Assembly: GCA_002380945.1 (NCBI GenBank)
Contig: DFWO01000181.1
Span: 1 to 5,235 of the forward strand
Reading direction: 5' to 3'
DNA from: Methylococcaceae bacterium UBA4132
Lineage (GTDB): Bacteria; Pseudomonadota; Gammaproteobacteria; Methylococcales; Methylomonadaceae
Length of the DNA stretch: 5,235 bases
Positions 1 through 5,213 of the stretch are shown piece by piece. Position 1 is the first letter of the stretch, and each line of letters begins with the position of its first letter. The translations under genes and the position numbers were made by a program. A model generated the notes under the pieces. The model had not been told where the DNA came from. It did not search any database and saw nothing but the letters and a program-made list of their open reading frames with translations.

Positions 1-71
1 ATCGTCAATGCGTAACTTCTAGTTTAATAAAAACGGAAATAATTAAGGTCAAAATTCAATTATTTGTTCTG
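1..71. other. Non-coding sequence downstream of yggS
   Basis: This AT-rich stretch follows the yggS stop codon. In Pseudomonas-type genomes yggS is followed on the same strand by proC, but no ATG occurs on the minus strand here, so any such gene would begin outside the window. A short minus-strand T-run lies near 31-35 (AAAAA on the plus strand) but no hairpin precedes it, so I cannot call a terminator. No supported feature is seen. Confidence 0.5.
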
Positions 72-749
72 TTATTGCCGTGCGCCAAACAATGCGGTAC
101 CAATTCTAACCATAGTTGCACCTTCTGTAATTGCAGCATTCAAATCATCACTCATACCAAATGAGAAGGTATCGAGTTCTGGCTTATTAAGGCTTTTAAC
201 AGCTTGATATAGGATTTTATATGGCTGACATTGTTGTTCAAAACTAAAACTAGGTGCAGGAATCGCCATAACACCGCGCAGTTTTATGTTAGGTAGAATA
301 GCGACTTGCTCACACAGATCGGCTAATTCGTGCAAATGGATGCCCGATTTACTGGCTTCATCACTGATATTCACTTGTAAGCAAATATTTAATGGGGCTA
401 GGTGCGGTGGACGTTGTTTGCTAAGCCGCCGTGCTGTTTTTAAGTTATCAACGCTGTGTACCCAGTCAAAATGATTAGCAATGGCTTTGGTTTTGTTGGA
501 TTGAATAGGACCTATGAAGTGCCATGTTATGTCAAACGCGCCTAGTGCTTGTTGTTTACTTAGGGCTTCTTGTAGATAATTTTCACCAAAATGACGTTGC
601 CCTGCTTGGTAAGCTTCAGCAATCATTGTTGCTGGTTTTGTCTTGCTCACTGCCAGTAATAACACAGAGTTTGGTTGGCGGTGGTAGGTTATTTCGGCGG
701 TCTGAATATATGCGCGGATTTGTTTTAATCTATGAATAAGTGTGGTCAT
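72..749 (-). CDS. yggS: YggS/PLPBP family pyridoxal 5'-phosphate homeostasis protein
   Basis: This is a 225-residue cytosolic PLP-binding protein of the YggS/PROSC (PLPHP) family. Its fold resembles the N-terminal barrel of alanine racemase. Known members bind PLP without clear enzymatic activity and buffer vitamin B6 and amino-acid pools. Visible signatures, in order: LLAVSKTKP (31-39) with the PLP Schiff-base lysine expected at K36; FGENYLQE (54-61); WHFIGPIQSNK (76-86); FGMSDDLNAAI (197-207), equivalent to the GMSxD phosphate-binding loop; and MVRIGTALFGAR (213-224) at the C-terminus. Length is close to the usual 225-235 residues, and the conserved ends indicate a complete gene. The start at 749 fits the family N-terminus, but no clear Shine-Dalgarno sequence precedes it (AGTTATTAAC just upstream). 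It diverges from pilT, as in Pseudomonas. I saw no promoter for it that I would trust; TTGAAG/TATTCA on the minus strand (797-792 and 775-770, 16-base spacer) is only a weak candidate. Confidence 0.96.
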   Translation of the reverse strand: MTTLIHRLKQIRAYIQTAEITYHRQPNSVLLLAVSKTKPATMIAEAYQAGQRHFGENYLQEALSKQQALGAFDITWHFIGPIQSNKTKAIANHFDWVHSVDNLKTARRLSKQRPPHLAPLNICLQVNISDEASKSGIHLHELADLCEQVAILPNIKLRGVMAIPAPSFSFEQQCQPYKILYQAVKSLNKPELDTFSFGMSDDLNAAITEGATMVRIGTALFGARQ

Positions 750-763
750 GGTTAATAACTAAA

Positions 764-776
764 CTATTGTGAATAG
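764..776. repeat. Short inverted repeat upstream of yggS
   Basis: CTATT-GTG-AATAG is a perfect 5-bp inverted repeat with a 3-base centre, lying 15 bases upstream of the yggS start codon. It could be an operator or a small hairpin in the yggS leader. A repeat this short also arises often by chance in AT-rich DNA. No regulator is recognised. Confidence 0.25.
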
Positions 777-817
777 CTAACAATATCACAGCTTCAAAAA
801 AGTCATAAGTTAGGTTA

Positions 818-826
818 TGGTATAAG
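818..826 (+). promoter_or_regulatory. Extended -10 promoter for pilT-pilU
   Basis: TGGTATAAG matches the extended -10 consensus TGnTATAAT at all but the last base. It lies 32 bases before the pilT start, putting transcription initiation near 833 and giving a leader of about 25 bases. No good -35 hexamer is present at 16-18 bases upstream, as expected for an extended -10 sigma-70 promoter. An 8-base direct repeat, ATAAGTTA, occurs at 805-812 and 822-829, the second copy overlapping the -10. This could matter for a regulator but may be chance. No sigma-54 (GG-N10-GC) site is evident. Confidence 0.5.
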
Positions 827-858
827 TTATTTTTCTTTATTATGTTCCGAGGGATGTT

Positions 859-1896
859 ATGGATATTACTGAGTTATTGGCTTTTTCTGTTAAAAATAAA
901 GCATCAGATTTGCATTTATCAGCGGGACTGCCGCCGATGATTCGTGTTGATGGCGATATTCGACGCATTAATATTCCCTCATTGGATCATAAGGGCGTTC
1001 ATGCCTTGATTTATGACATCATGAATGATAAACAACGTCGTGATTATGAAGAATTTTTAGAAACTGACTTTTCATTTGAGTTACCTGGCGTGGCTCGATT
1101 TCGTGTTAACGCATTTAATCAAGAACGTGGGGCGGCGGCGGTTTTTAGAACCATTCCATCGGTAGTATTGTCGCTGGAAGAGTTAAAAGCCCCAAAGTTT
1201 TTTGAAGAGTTATGTAAAAAACCGCGTGGTTTGATTTTGGTGACAGGACCTACGGGGTCAGGTAAATCAACGACACTGGCGGCGATGATTAATCATATTA
1301 ATTATAACGATTATGCGCATATTCTGACCGTTGAAGACCCTATCGAATTTGTGCATGAAAGCCAAAAATCACTCATCAATCAGCGCGAGGTACATCGTGA
1401 TACGCATGGTTTTAACGAGGCGTTGCGTTCAGCATTGCGTGAAGACCCCGATATTATTCTGGTCGGTGAGATGCGTGACTTAGAAACCATTCGACTTGCG
1501 ATGACCGCCGCAGAAACGGGGCATCTTGTGTTTGGTACGCTACATACGACTTCAGCCGCTAAAACCATTGACCGTATTATTGACGTATTTCCAGCGGCAG
1601 AAAAAGAGATGATTCGTTCGATGTTATCAGAATCCTTACAGGCAGTTATTTCTCAAACCTTGATGAAAAAAATCGGTGGTGGTCGTATTGCCGCGCATGA
1701 AATTATGGTAGGTACGGCAGCAATTAGAAATTTAATTCGTGAAGCGAAAGTCGCACAAATGTATTCTGCGATTCAAACAGGGCGTAGAGATGGTATGCAG
1801 ACTTTGGATCAGAATTTGAAAGAATTGGTTGAAAAAGGGCTGGTCACGTCAGCAATGGCAATGACTAAAGCTGTCAATAAAGAAATGTTCCGCTAG
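859..1896 (+). CDS. pilT: PilT, type IV pilus retraction ATPase
   Basis: A 345-residue secretion-type (GspE/PilT superfamily) hexameric ATPase that acts at the cytoplasmic base of the type IV pilus and drives pilin depolymerisation, hence twitching and DNA uptake. The N-terminal PAS-like domain (about 1-100) includes ASDLHLSAGLPP (15-26) and the Arg-rich RFRVN (80-84). The RecA-like core carries Walker A GPTGSGKST (130-138, K136), the Asp box around TVEDPIEF (157-164), Walker B with GEMRD (203-207, catalytic glutamate expected at E204), and the His box ETGHLVFGTLHT (219-230, H222 and H229). The C-terminal retraction motif AIRNLIRE (288-295) identifies PilT rather than PilB or PilU. Length matches the Pseudomonas protein (about 344). 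The start is supported by GAGGGA (849-854), 4 bases upstream, and by the conserved N-terminus. It is first in an operon with pilU. Confidence 0.98.
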   Translation: MDITELLAFSVKNKASDLHLSAGLPPMIRVDGDIRRINIPSLDHKGVHALIYDIMNDKQRRDYEEFLETDFSFELPGVARFRVNAFNQERGAAAVFRTIPSVVLSLEELKAPKFFEELCKKPRGLILVTGPTGSGKSTTLAAMINHINYNDYAHILTVEDPIEFVHESQKSLINQREVHRDTHGFNEALRSALREDPDIILVGEMRDLETIRLAMTAAETGHLVFGTLHTTSAAKTIDRIIDVFPAAEKEMIRSMLSESLQAVISQTLMKKIGGGRIAAHEIMVGTAAIRNLIREAKVAQMYSAIQTGRRDGMQTLDQNLKELVEKGLVTSAMAMTKAVNKEMFR

Positions 1897-1900
1897 GGAG
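1895..1900 (+). promoter_or_regulatory. pilU ribosome binding site overlapping the pilT stop
   Basis: AGGGAG overlaps the last two bases of the pilT TAG stop (1894-1896). It stands 6 bases from the ATG at 1907 but only 3 bases from the GTG at 1904. The spacing favours ATG 1907 as the pilU start, and the overlap implies translational coupling between pilT and pilU. Confidence 0.6.
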
Positions 1901-1906
1901 ACTGTG

Positions 1907-3064
1907 ATGGACTTTAAAGCATTATTAACACTGATGTCACAAAAAAGAGCATCAGATTTATTTATCACCGCAGGAAGACCGCCTTGTATAAAGGTTGATG
2001 GTGTACTAACGGATGTTTCCAAGGTGGCATTGACGGAGACACAAGCGTTAAAAATCGTCGAAAGCATTATGAGTCCAGCGCAGCAAATGGAATTTGAAAA
2101 TACTAAAGAGTGTCAGTTTGCTATTAATTATCCAGACTTAGGCAGATTTCGTGTCAGTGCTTTTACCCAACGTGATGCCGCTGCAATGGTTTTGCGTCGT
2201 ATTGAGCATGAAATACCTGACATCGAAGATTTAAATTTACCCCTAATTCTGAAAGATTTGATTATGGAAAAACGGGGCTTGGTTATTTTTGTCGGTGCGA
2301 CAGGGACAGGTAAATCGACTACGTTAGCGGCTTTAATCAAATATCGTAATCAAAATAGCCGTGGTCATATTATTACCATTGAAGACCCGATAGAGTTTCA
2401 GCATCCCCATTTGGGCTGTATTGTTAGTCAACGTGAAGTCGGCTTAGATACTGAATCTTATGAAGTGGCTCTCAAAAACACCTTACGTCAAGCACCCGAT
2501 GTTATTTTAATCGGCGAGATTAGAACTCGTGAAACCATGCAAAATGCCATTACGTTTGCCGAAACAGGGCATTTATGTTTATCAACTCTACATGCCAACA
2601 ACGCTAACCAGGCGATAGATCGTATATTGCATTTTTTCCCTGATGAACTGCACGATCAGCTATTAATGGACTTATCGCTAAATCTGAAAGGTATTGTGGC
2701 GCAACAATTGATTAAACGTGCCGATGGCAAAGGGCGTTATCCTGTCGTGGAAATTTTCCTCAATACTCCGTTAGCTAAAGATTACATTCGCAAAGGCGAA
2801 GTGCATAAGCTCAAAGAATTGATGAAAGAGTCTAAGGAGCATGGTATGCAGACGTTTGATCAGGCTCTTTATGATTTATATAAAGAACATAAAATTAGCT
2901 ATGAAGATGCTCTCAATTCTGCTGACTCTAAAAATGAAGTGCGCTTAATGATTAAGCTAAGCGATGAAAATACCGTTTATGGAACGGATGGGATTTTGCT
3001 GGAAAACGATGGAGATGATGAAGCTGCTTTACAGTTACGACGAATCACAACGAGTAAGATATGA
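1907..3064 (+). CDS. pilU: PilU, PilT-dependent accessory retraction ATPase
   Basis: A 385-residue PilT paralogue. In studied bacteria PilU forms its own hexamer, supports PilT in high-force pilus retraction, and depends on PilT to act. The N-terminal domain (about 1-100) opens with LLTLMSQKRASDLFITAGRP (6-25). The core has Walker A GATGTGKST (130-138, K136), the Asp box TIEDPIEFQHP (157-167), GEIR (203-206, E204) and the His box ETGHLCLSTLHANNA (219-233, H222 and H229), so ATPase residues look intact. At the place where PilT has AIRNLIRE, PilU has LAKDYIRKGE (289-298). It also has a C-terminal extension of about 40 residues that ends in an acidic, then basic tail (ENDGDDE, then LRRITTSKI). 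These traits separate PilU from PilT. ATG 1907 is preferred over the in-frame GTG at 1904 because of the spacing to the Shine-Dalgarno sequence. The gap after pilT is 10 bases, so the two are co-transcribed. Confidence 0.95.
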   Translation: MDFKALLTLMSQKRASDLFITAGRPPCIKVDGVLTDVSKVALTETQALKIVESIMSPAQQMEFENTKECQFAINYPDLGRFRVSAFTQRDAAAMVLRRIEHEIPDIEDLNLPLILKDLIMEKRGLVIFVGATGTGKSTTLAALIKYRNQNSRGHIITIEDPIEFQHPHLGCIVSQREVGLDTESYEVALKNTLRQAPDVILIGEIRTRETMQNAITFAETGHLCLSTLHANNANQAIDRILHFFPDELHDQLLMDLSLNLKGIVAQQLIKRADGKGRYPVVEIFLNTPLAKDYIRKGEVHKLKELMKESKEHGMQTFDQALYDLYKEHKISYEDALNSADSKNEVRLMIKLSDENTVYGTDGILLENDGDDEAALQLRRITTSKI

Positions 3065-3083
3065 CTTTTTTACGGGCATATTG

Positions 3084-3104
3084 AAAAAGTGTAGCAACGG
3101 CTAC
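3084..3104 (-). terminator. Possible weak terminator of djlA
   Basis: On the minus strand the 5-bp stem GTAGC-CGTT-GCTAC (3104 to 3091) is followed after two bases by TTTTT (3088 to 3084). The djlA stop codon TAG (3103-3101) lies inside the stem. The short stem makes this a weak candidate for an intrinsic terminator. On the plus strand a G-C and a wobble pair lengthen the stem, but no T-run follows, so it does not obviously serve pilU. Confidence 0.35.
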
Positions 3105-3886
3105 GCGCGGTCTGACTGTTGGATAGTCTGGTAAGCCTTGCTAATCTGCTGAGTTTTTTCTTTAGCTCGAATCATCACCTCGTCAGACAAGCCCTTAGCA
3201 GCTAGTTTGTCAGGGTGATGTTGACTCATTAGCCGACGGTAAGCCTGTTTGACCTCGCTCTGACTTGCATTGGGCGTTAAGCCTAATGTTTTATAGGCTT
3301 CGGTTAGACTGGATGTTGAGCGTGTCTGTGGGCTATAGGCTTTTTGCTGATAAAAATACTGCTGTGTGAGTAGCTGTATTTTCACACGCTGGTAATGAAA
3401 GCGGGAAATGTTTAGTTGATTGCAAATATGCCATAATACCGCCTCTTCACTGCTTGTTAATGTGCCATCCACCGTCGCTATGTGCAGTTGAATGACTAAA
3501 AAACGCTCAATTAAATCGTGACGATGCCGACACGCTCGATAAAACTGCGTTAATAAATGATTCAGTTGAAACTTAACCTGTTTACCTTGTTTAAAAAGAT
3601 CAATCGCCGTCGCGCGTAGCGAAGCATCAAGCCTCATTTCAGCCATAACACGATTCGCATAACTGATTGCTTCTGGGCAAACCCTACCATTTACCTTAGC
3701 GACATGACCCATTACCGAAAAAGTCGCGACAAAAAAAGCCATCTGAGCTTCTGATGTCTCAGTATTGCTATCTGGCGTGGTGTTATTATCCAACTGATAA
3801 GCAAGAGATGCCCCTAAAATAGCTCCTAGAGGGCCTCCAACAACAAAGCCCAATGCACCACCGACCAACGACTTTAATAAACTCAT
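3101..3886 (-). CDS. djlA: DjlA, membrane-anchored J-domain co-chaperone
   Basis: A 261-residue inner-membrane co-chaperone that stimulates the DnaK ATPase. E. coli DjlA (271 residues) has the same three-part plan. Residues 7-30 form a Gly-rich membrane segment with small-residue spacing (GGALGFVVGGPLGAILGASL), typical of the dimerising DjlA anchor. Residues 50-180 form the TerB-like domain, with FFVATFSVMGHVAKVNGRV (51-69), DLIERFL (124-130), and ATVDGTLTSSEEAVL (137-151). The J-domain covers about 196-258, with YRRLMSQHHPDKLAAKG (216-232) and the essential HPD at 224-226. The Gly/Gln-rich linker of the E. coli protein is replaced here by a shorter segment (about 181-195). The start at 3886 is supported by AAGG on the minus strand (3898-3895), 8 bases upstream. 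It is convergent with pilU and divergent from purC, so probably a single-gene unit. No role in pilus function is implied. Confidence 0.95.
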   Translation of the reverse strand: MSLLKSLVGGALGFVVGGPLGAILGASLAYQLDNNTTPDSNTETSEAQMAFFVATFSVMGHVAKVNGRVCPEAISYANRVMAEMRLDASLRATAIDLFKQGKQVKFQLNHLLTQFYRACRHRHDLIERFLVIQLHIATVDGTLTSSEEAVLWHICNQLNISRFHYQRVKIQLLTQQYFYQQKAYSPQTRSTSSLTEAYKTLGLTPNASQSEVKQAYRRLMSQHHPDKLAAKGLSDEVMIRAKEKTQQISKAYQTIQQSDRA

Positions 3887-3888
3887 TC

Positions 3889-3902
3889 ACATAACCTTAT
3901 GT
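3889..3902. repeat. Inverted repeat enclosing the djlA ribosome binding site
   Basis: ACATAA-CC-TTATGT is a 6-bp inverted repeat with a 2-base centre, spanning the Shine-Dalgarno sequence of djlA. The centre is too short for a hairpin with all pairs formed, so it would act, if at all, as a protein-binding site. Chance occurrence is possible. Confidence 0.25.
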
Positions 3903-3911
3903 TATTAATAA

Positions 3912-3920
3912 TGATAAAAT
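3912..3920 (+). promoter_or_regulatory. Extended -10 promoter for purC
   Basis: TGATAAAAT matches TGnTATAAT except at one base of the hexamer. Initiation would fall near 3927, giving a leader of about 30 bases before purC. No good -35 is seen. TATACC at 3921-3926 is an alternative -10, with a weak TTATGT at 3897-3902 and an 18-base spacer. No PurR-like operator (ACGCAAACGTTTGCGT type) is visible. Confidence 0.45.
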
Positions 3921-3927
3921 TATACCA
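3919..3927 (-). promoter_or_regulatory. Extended -10 promoter for djlA
   Basis: On the minus strand TGGTATAAT (3927 to 3919) is a perfect extended -10. Initiation would fall near 3912, about 25 bases before the djlA start codon. At 17 bases upstream the -35 position reads TAAGTT, which is weak, as is common for extended -10 promoters. It overlaps the purC promoter. Confidence 0.55.
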
Positions 3928-3949
3928 TTAACATTATTTGCAACTTATC

Positions 3950-3954
3950 GAGGA
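3950..3954 (+). promoter_or_regulatory. purC ribosome binding site with short spacing
   Basis: GAGGA ends only 3 bases before the ATG at 3958, closer than usual. The next in-frame ATG is far inside the conserved domain, at codon 34, so 3958 is still the best start. Confidence 0.5.
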
Positions 3955-3957
3955 CTT

Positions 3958-4851
3958 ATGACCACTACCGACGCACTTTATCAATCAGAACTGCCTTCTT
4001 TAAAACTCATTGCGCGTGGCAAAGTGCGTGATATTTATGCCATTGATGAAGACACTATGCTAATCGTCACCACCGACAGATTGTCTGCATTTGATGTGAT
4101 TTTGCCAGACCCCATTCCCAATAAAGGCAAAGTATTAACCAGTATTTCTAATTTCTGGTTTAAAAAAATGCAGCACGTCATGCCTAATCATATCGCTGAC
4201 ATTCCGTTAGAACAGGTGATACCGAATGCCGAAGAACGCGCCCCGATTGAAGGACGCGCTATCGTGGTTAAGTTATTAAAGCCATTACCTGTTGAAGCGA
4301 TAGTACGCGGTTATTTAATCGGCTCAGGCTGGAAAGATTATCAAGCGACGGGTGCGGTGTGTGGTATCAAACTCCCTAAAGGCTTACAACAAGCCCAGCA
4401 ATTACCCGAACCCATTTACACGCCATCCACCAAAGCCGCTGTTGATGAACATGATGAAAATGTATCGTTTGAAAAAACTGTTGAATTAATGGGACAGGAT
4501 TTGGCTGAACAAGTGCGTGATGCCAGTTTGAAATTGTATAAAGAAGCTGCCAGCTACGCCAAAGAACGCGGCATTATTATCGCTGACACTAAATTTGAAT
4601 TCGGTGTTGATAAAGCAGGGACGTTGTATTTAATTGATGAAGCCTTAACGCCCGACTCGTCACGTTTTTGGCCTGTTGACCAATACCAAGTGGGCATCAG
4701 CCCACCCAGTTTTGATAAACAATATGTGCGTGATTACTTAGAAACCTTAGATTGGGATAAAAAAGCCCCCGCGCCTGCATTACCCCCTGAAGTAGCGGAG
4801 TATTGTGCGGCAAAATACCGTGAAGCTGAATTACGTTTAATGCAAACATAA
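3958..4851 (+). CDS. purC: SAICAR synthase (PurC)
   Basis: A 297-residue cytosolic phosphoribosylaminoimidazole-succinocarboxamide synthase. It uses ATP to join CAIR and L-aspartate into SAICAR in de novo purine synthesis (EC 6.3.2.6). Signatures: the ATP-binding GKVRDIYAID (21-30) and TTDRLSAFDVILPDPIPNKG (38-57); EAIVRGYLIGSGWKDY (113-128) with the substrate-binding Arg-Gly-Tyr and GSGWKDY; VDEHDENVSF (162-171); IIIADTKFEFG (206-216); and LIDEALTPDSSRFWP (225-239). The protein is of the longer yeast Ade1-like type (about 300 residues) found in many bacteria, not the roughly 237-residue E. coli type. The ends are complete. It diverges from djlA and stands alone, with a strong hairpin just after its stop. 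Regulation is not evident from the sequence. Confidence 0.97.
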   Translation: MTTTDALYQSELPSLKLIARGKVRDIYAIDEDTMLIVTTDRLSAFDVILPDPIPNKGKVLTSISNFWFKKMQHVMPNHIADIPLEQVIPNAEERAPIEGRAIVVKLLKPLPVEAIVRGYLIGSGWKDYQATGAVCGIKLPKGLQQAQQLPEPIYTPSTKAAVDEHDENVSFEKTVELMGQDLAEQVRDASLKLYKEAASYAKERGIIIADTKFEFGVDKAGTLYLIDEALTPDSSRFWPVDQYQVGISPPSFDKQYVRDYLETLDWDKKAPAPALPPEVAEYCAAKYREAELRLMQT

Positions 4852-4864
4852 AATCCCGCAGAGA

Positions 4865-4887
4865 GAGACGTTGCATTGCAACGTCTC
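4865..4887. repeat. Perfect 10-bp palindrome after purC, possible terminator or dispersed repeat
   Basis: Arms GAGACGTTGC (4865-4874) and GCAACGTCTC (4878-4887) pair perfectly around a 3-base ATT loop, beginning 14 bases after the purC stop. The hairpin would be very stable and could end transcription or protect the purC mRNA 3' end. However, neither strand has a proper T-run directly after it (ACAATTTC on plus, TCTCTGCGG on minus), so it is not a classic intrinsic terminator. From memory, palindromes of this GAGACGTTGC type are dispersed in several filamentous bacterial genomes. That would make it a REP-like element, but I cannot check this here. Confidence 0.6.
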
Positions 4888-4897
4888 ACAATTTCAC

Positions 4898-5001
4898 CTA
4901 CAGCGCGTAGGGCAAAATAGCGTCCAACGTTTGGTCATTATCAATCGGTACAATGCAAGGAATAAGCCATAAATTTCAACGAAAACACCTGCGTAAAAAT
5001 T
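4898..5001 (-). pseudogene. Possible C-terminal remnant of an unrecognised gene, frameshifted
   Basis: On the minus strand one frame reads NFYAGVFVEIYG (5001 to 4966). A second frame, open after a TGA (4978-4976), continues with protein-like PIDNDQTLDAILPYAL and a TAG stop (4900-4898). A one-base shift near 4965 would join them into a single 34-residue tail. The first frame is closed upstream by a TAG close to 5013, so no complete gene exists. I do not recognise the family. Short open stretches like these can be chance, so the call is weak. Confidence 0.25.
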
Positions 5002-5009
5002 CCTGCAAT

Positions 5010-5037
5010 TCTACATTTATGTAAATTAGGTTATAAT
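5010..5037 (+). promoter_or_regulatory. Promoter-like sequence with perfect -10 and no clear gene
   Basis: TCTACA (5010-5015, 4 of 6 matches to TTGACA) is followed after 16 bases by TATAAT (5032-5037, 6 of 6). Initiation would be near 5044. Two inverted repeats overlie it: TACAT-TT-ATGTA (5012-5023), overlapping the -35, and AGGTTATAATTACCT (5028-5042, 6 of 7 pairs matching around the centre), containing the -10. This layout would suit a repressed promoter, but AT-rich DNA yields such matches by chance. Confidence 0.4.
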
Positions 5038-5065
5038 TACCTCTCATTAAATCAAGCAAACTGCG

Positions 5066-5213
5066 ATGAACACACCAATATTTTTACCGACTGTTTTGCA
5101 GAAAGCATACTCCGTATTAATCCAGGACAAGATACTAGCGATATAAAAAGAATTTTGGTAGTGGTAAAAATCAAAGTGATATAGACAAATTGTATTTCCG
5201 AATGAAAAGATGA
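5066..5213 (+). pseudogene. Possible broken small gene downstream of the 5010-5037 promoter
   Basis: An ATG at 5066, about 20 bases after the predicted transcription start, opens a 26-codon frame (MNTPIFLPTVLQ..., stop at 5144-5146) without a visible Shine-Dalgarno sequence. The two other frames look more protein-like in turn: one reads ESILRINPGQDTSDIKR within a frame closed by TAG at 5182-5184, the other RYKKNFGSGKNQSDIDKLYF and on to a TGA at 5211-5213. Two frameshifts would join them behind the ATG. I do not recognise any family. It may be a decayed gene, a tiny peptide gene, an RNA, or nothing. Confidence 0.22.

Noticed and set aside
286..474. Plus-strand open frames inside yggS (286-474 and 524-739)
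   Set aside because: They run antisense to the well-supported yggS gene and show no motifs.
768..790. TGTGA...TCACA upstream of yggS/pilT, resembling a CRP site
   Set aside because: The half-sites are separated by 13 bases, whereas CRP sites have 6, so the geometry is wrong.
1849..2067. 72-codon minus-strand open frame across the pilT/pilU junction
   Set aside because: It lies antisense to two strongly conserved genes and has no family resemblance; it is a shadow of their codon usage.
3066..3071. TTTTTT just after pilU as an intrinsic terminator
   Set aside because: No convincing GC-rich stem precedes it; only a weak bulged TTACG/CGaGTAA pairing lies within the end of pilU.
4924..4934. CCAA-CGT-TTGG inverted repeat as an operator
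   Set aside because: Only four base pairs with an asymmetric centre; expected by chance.
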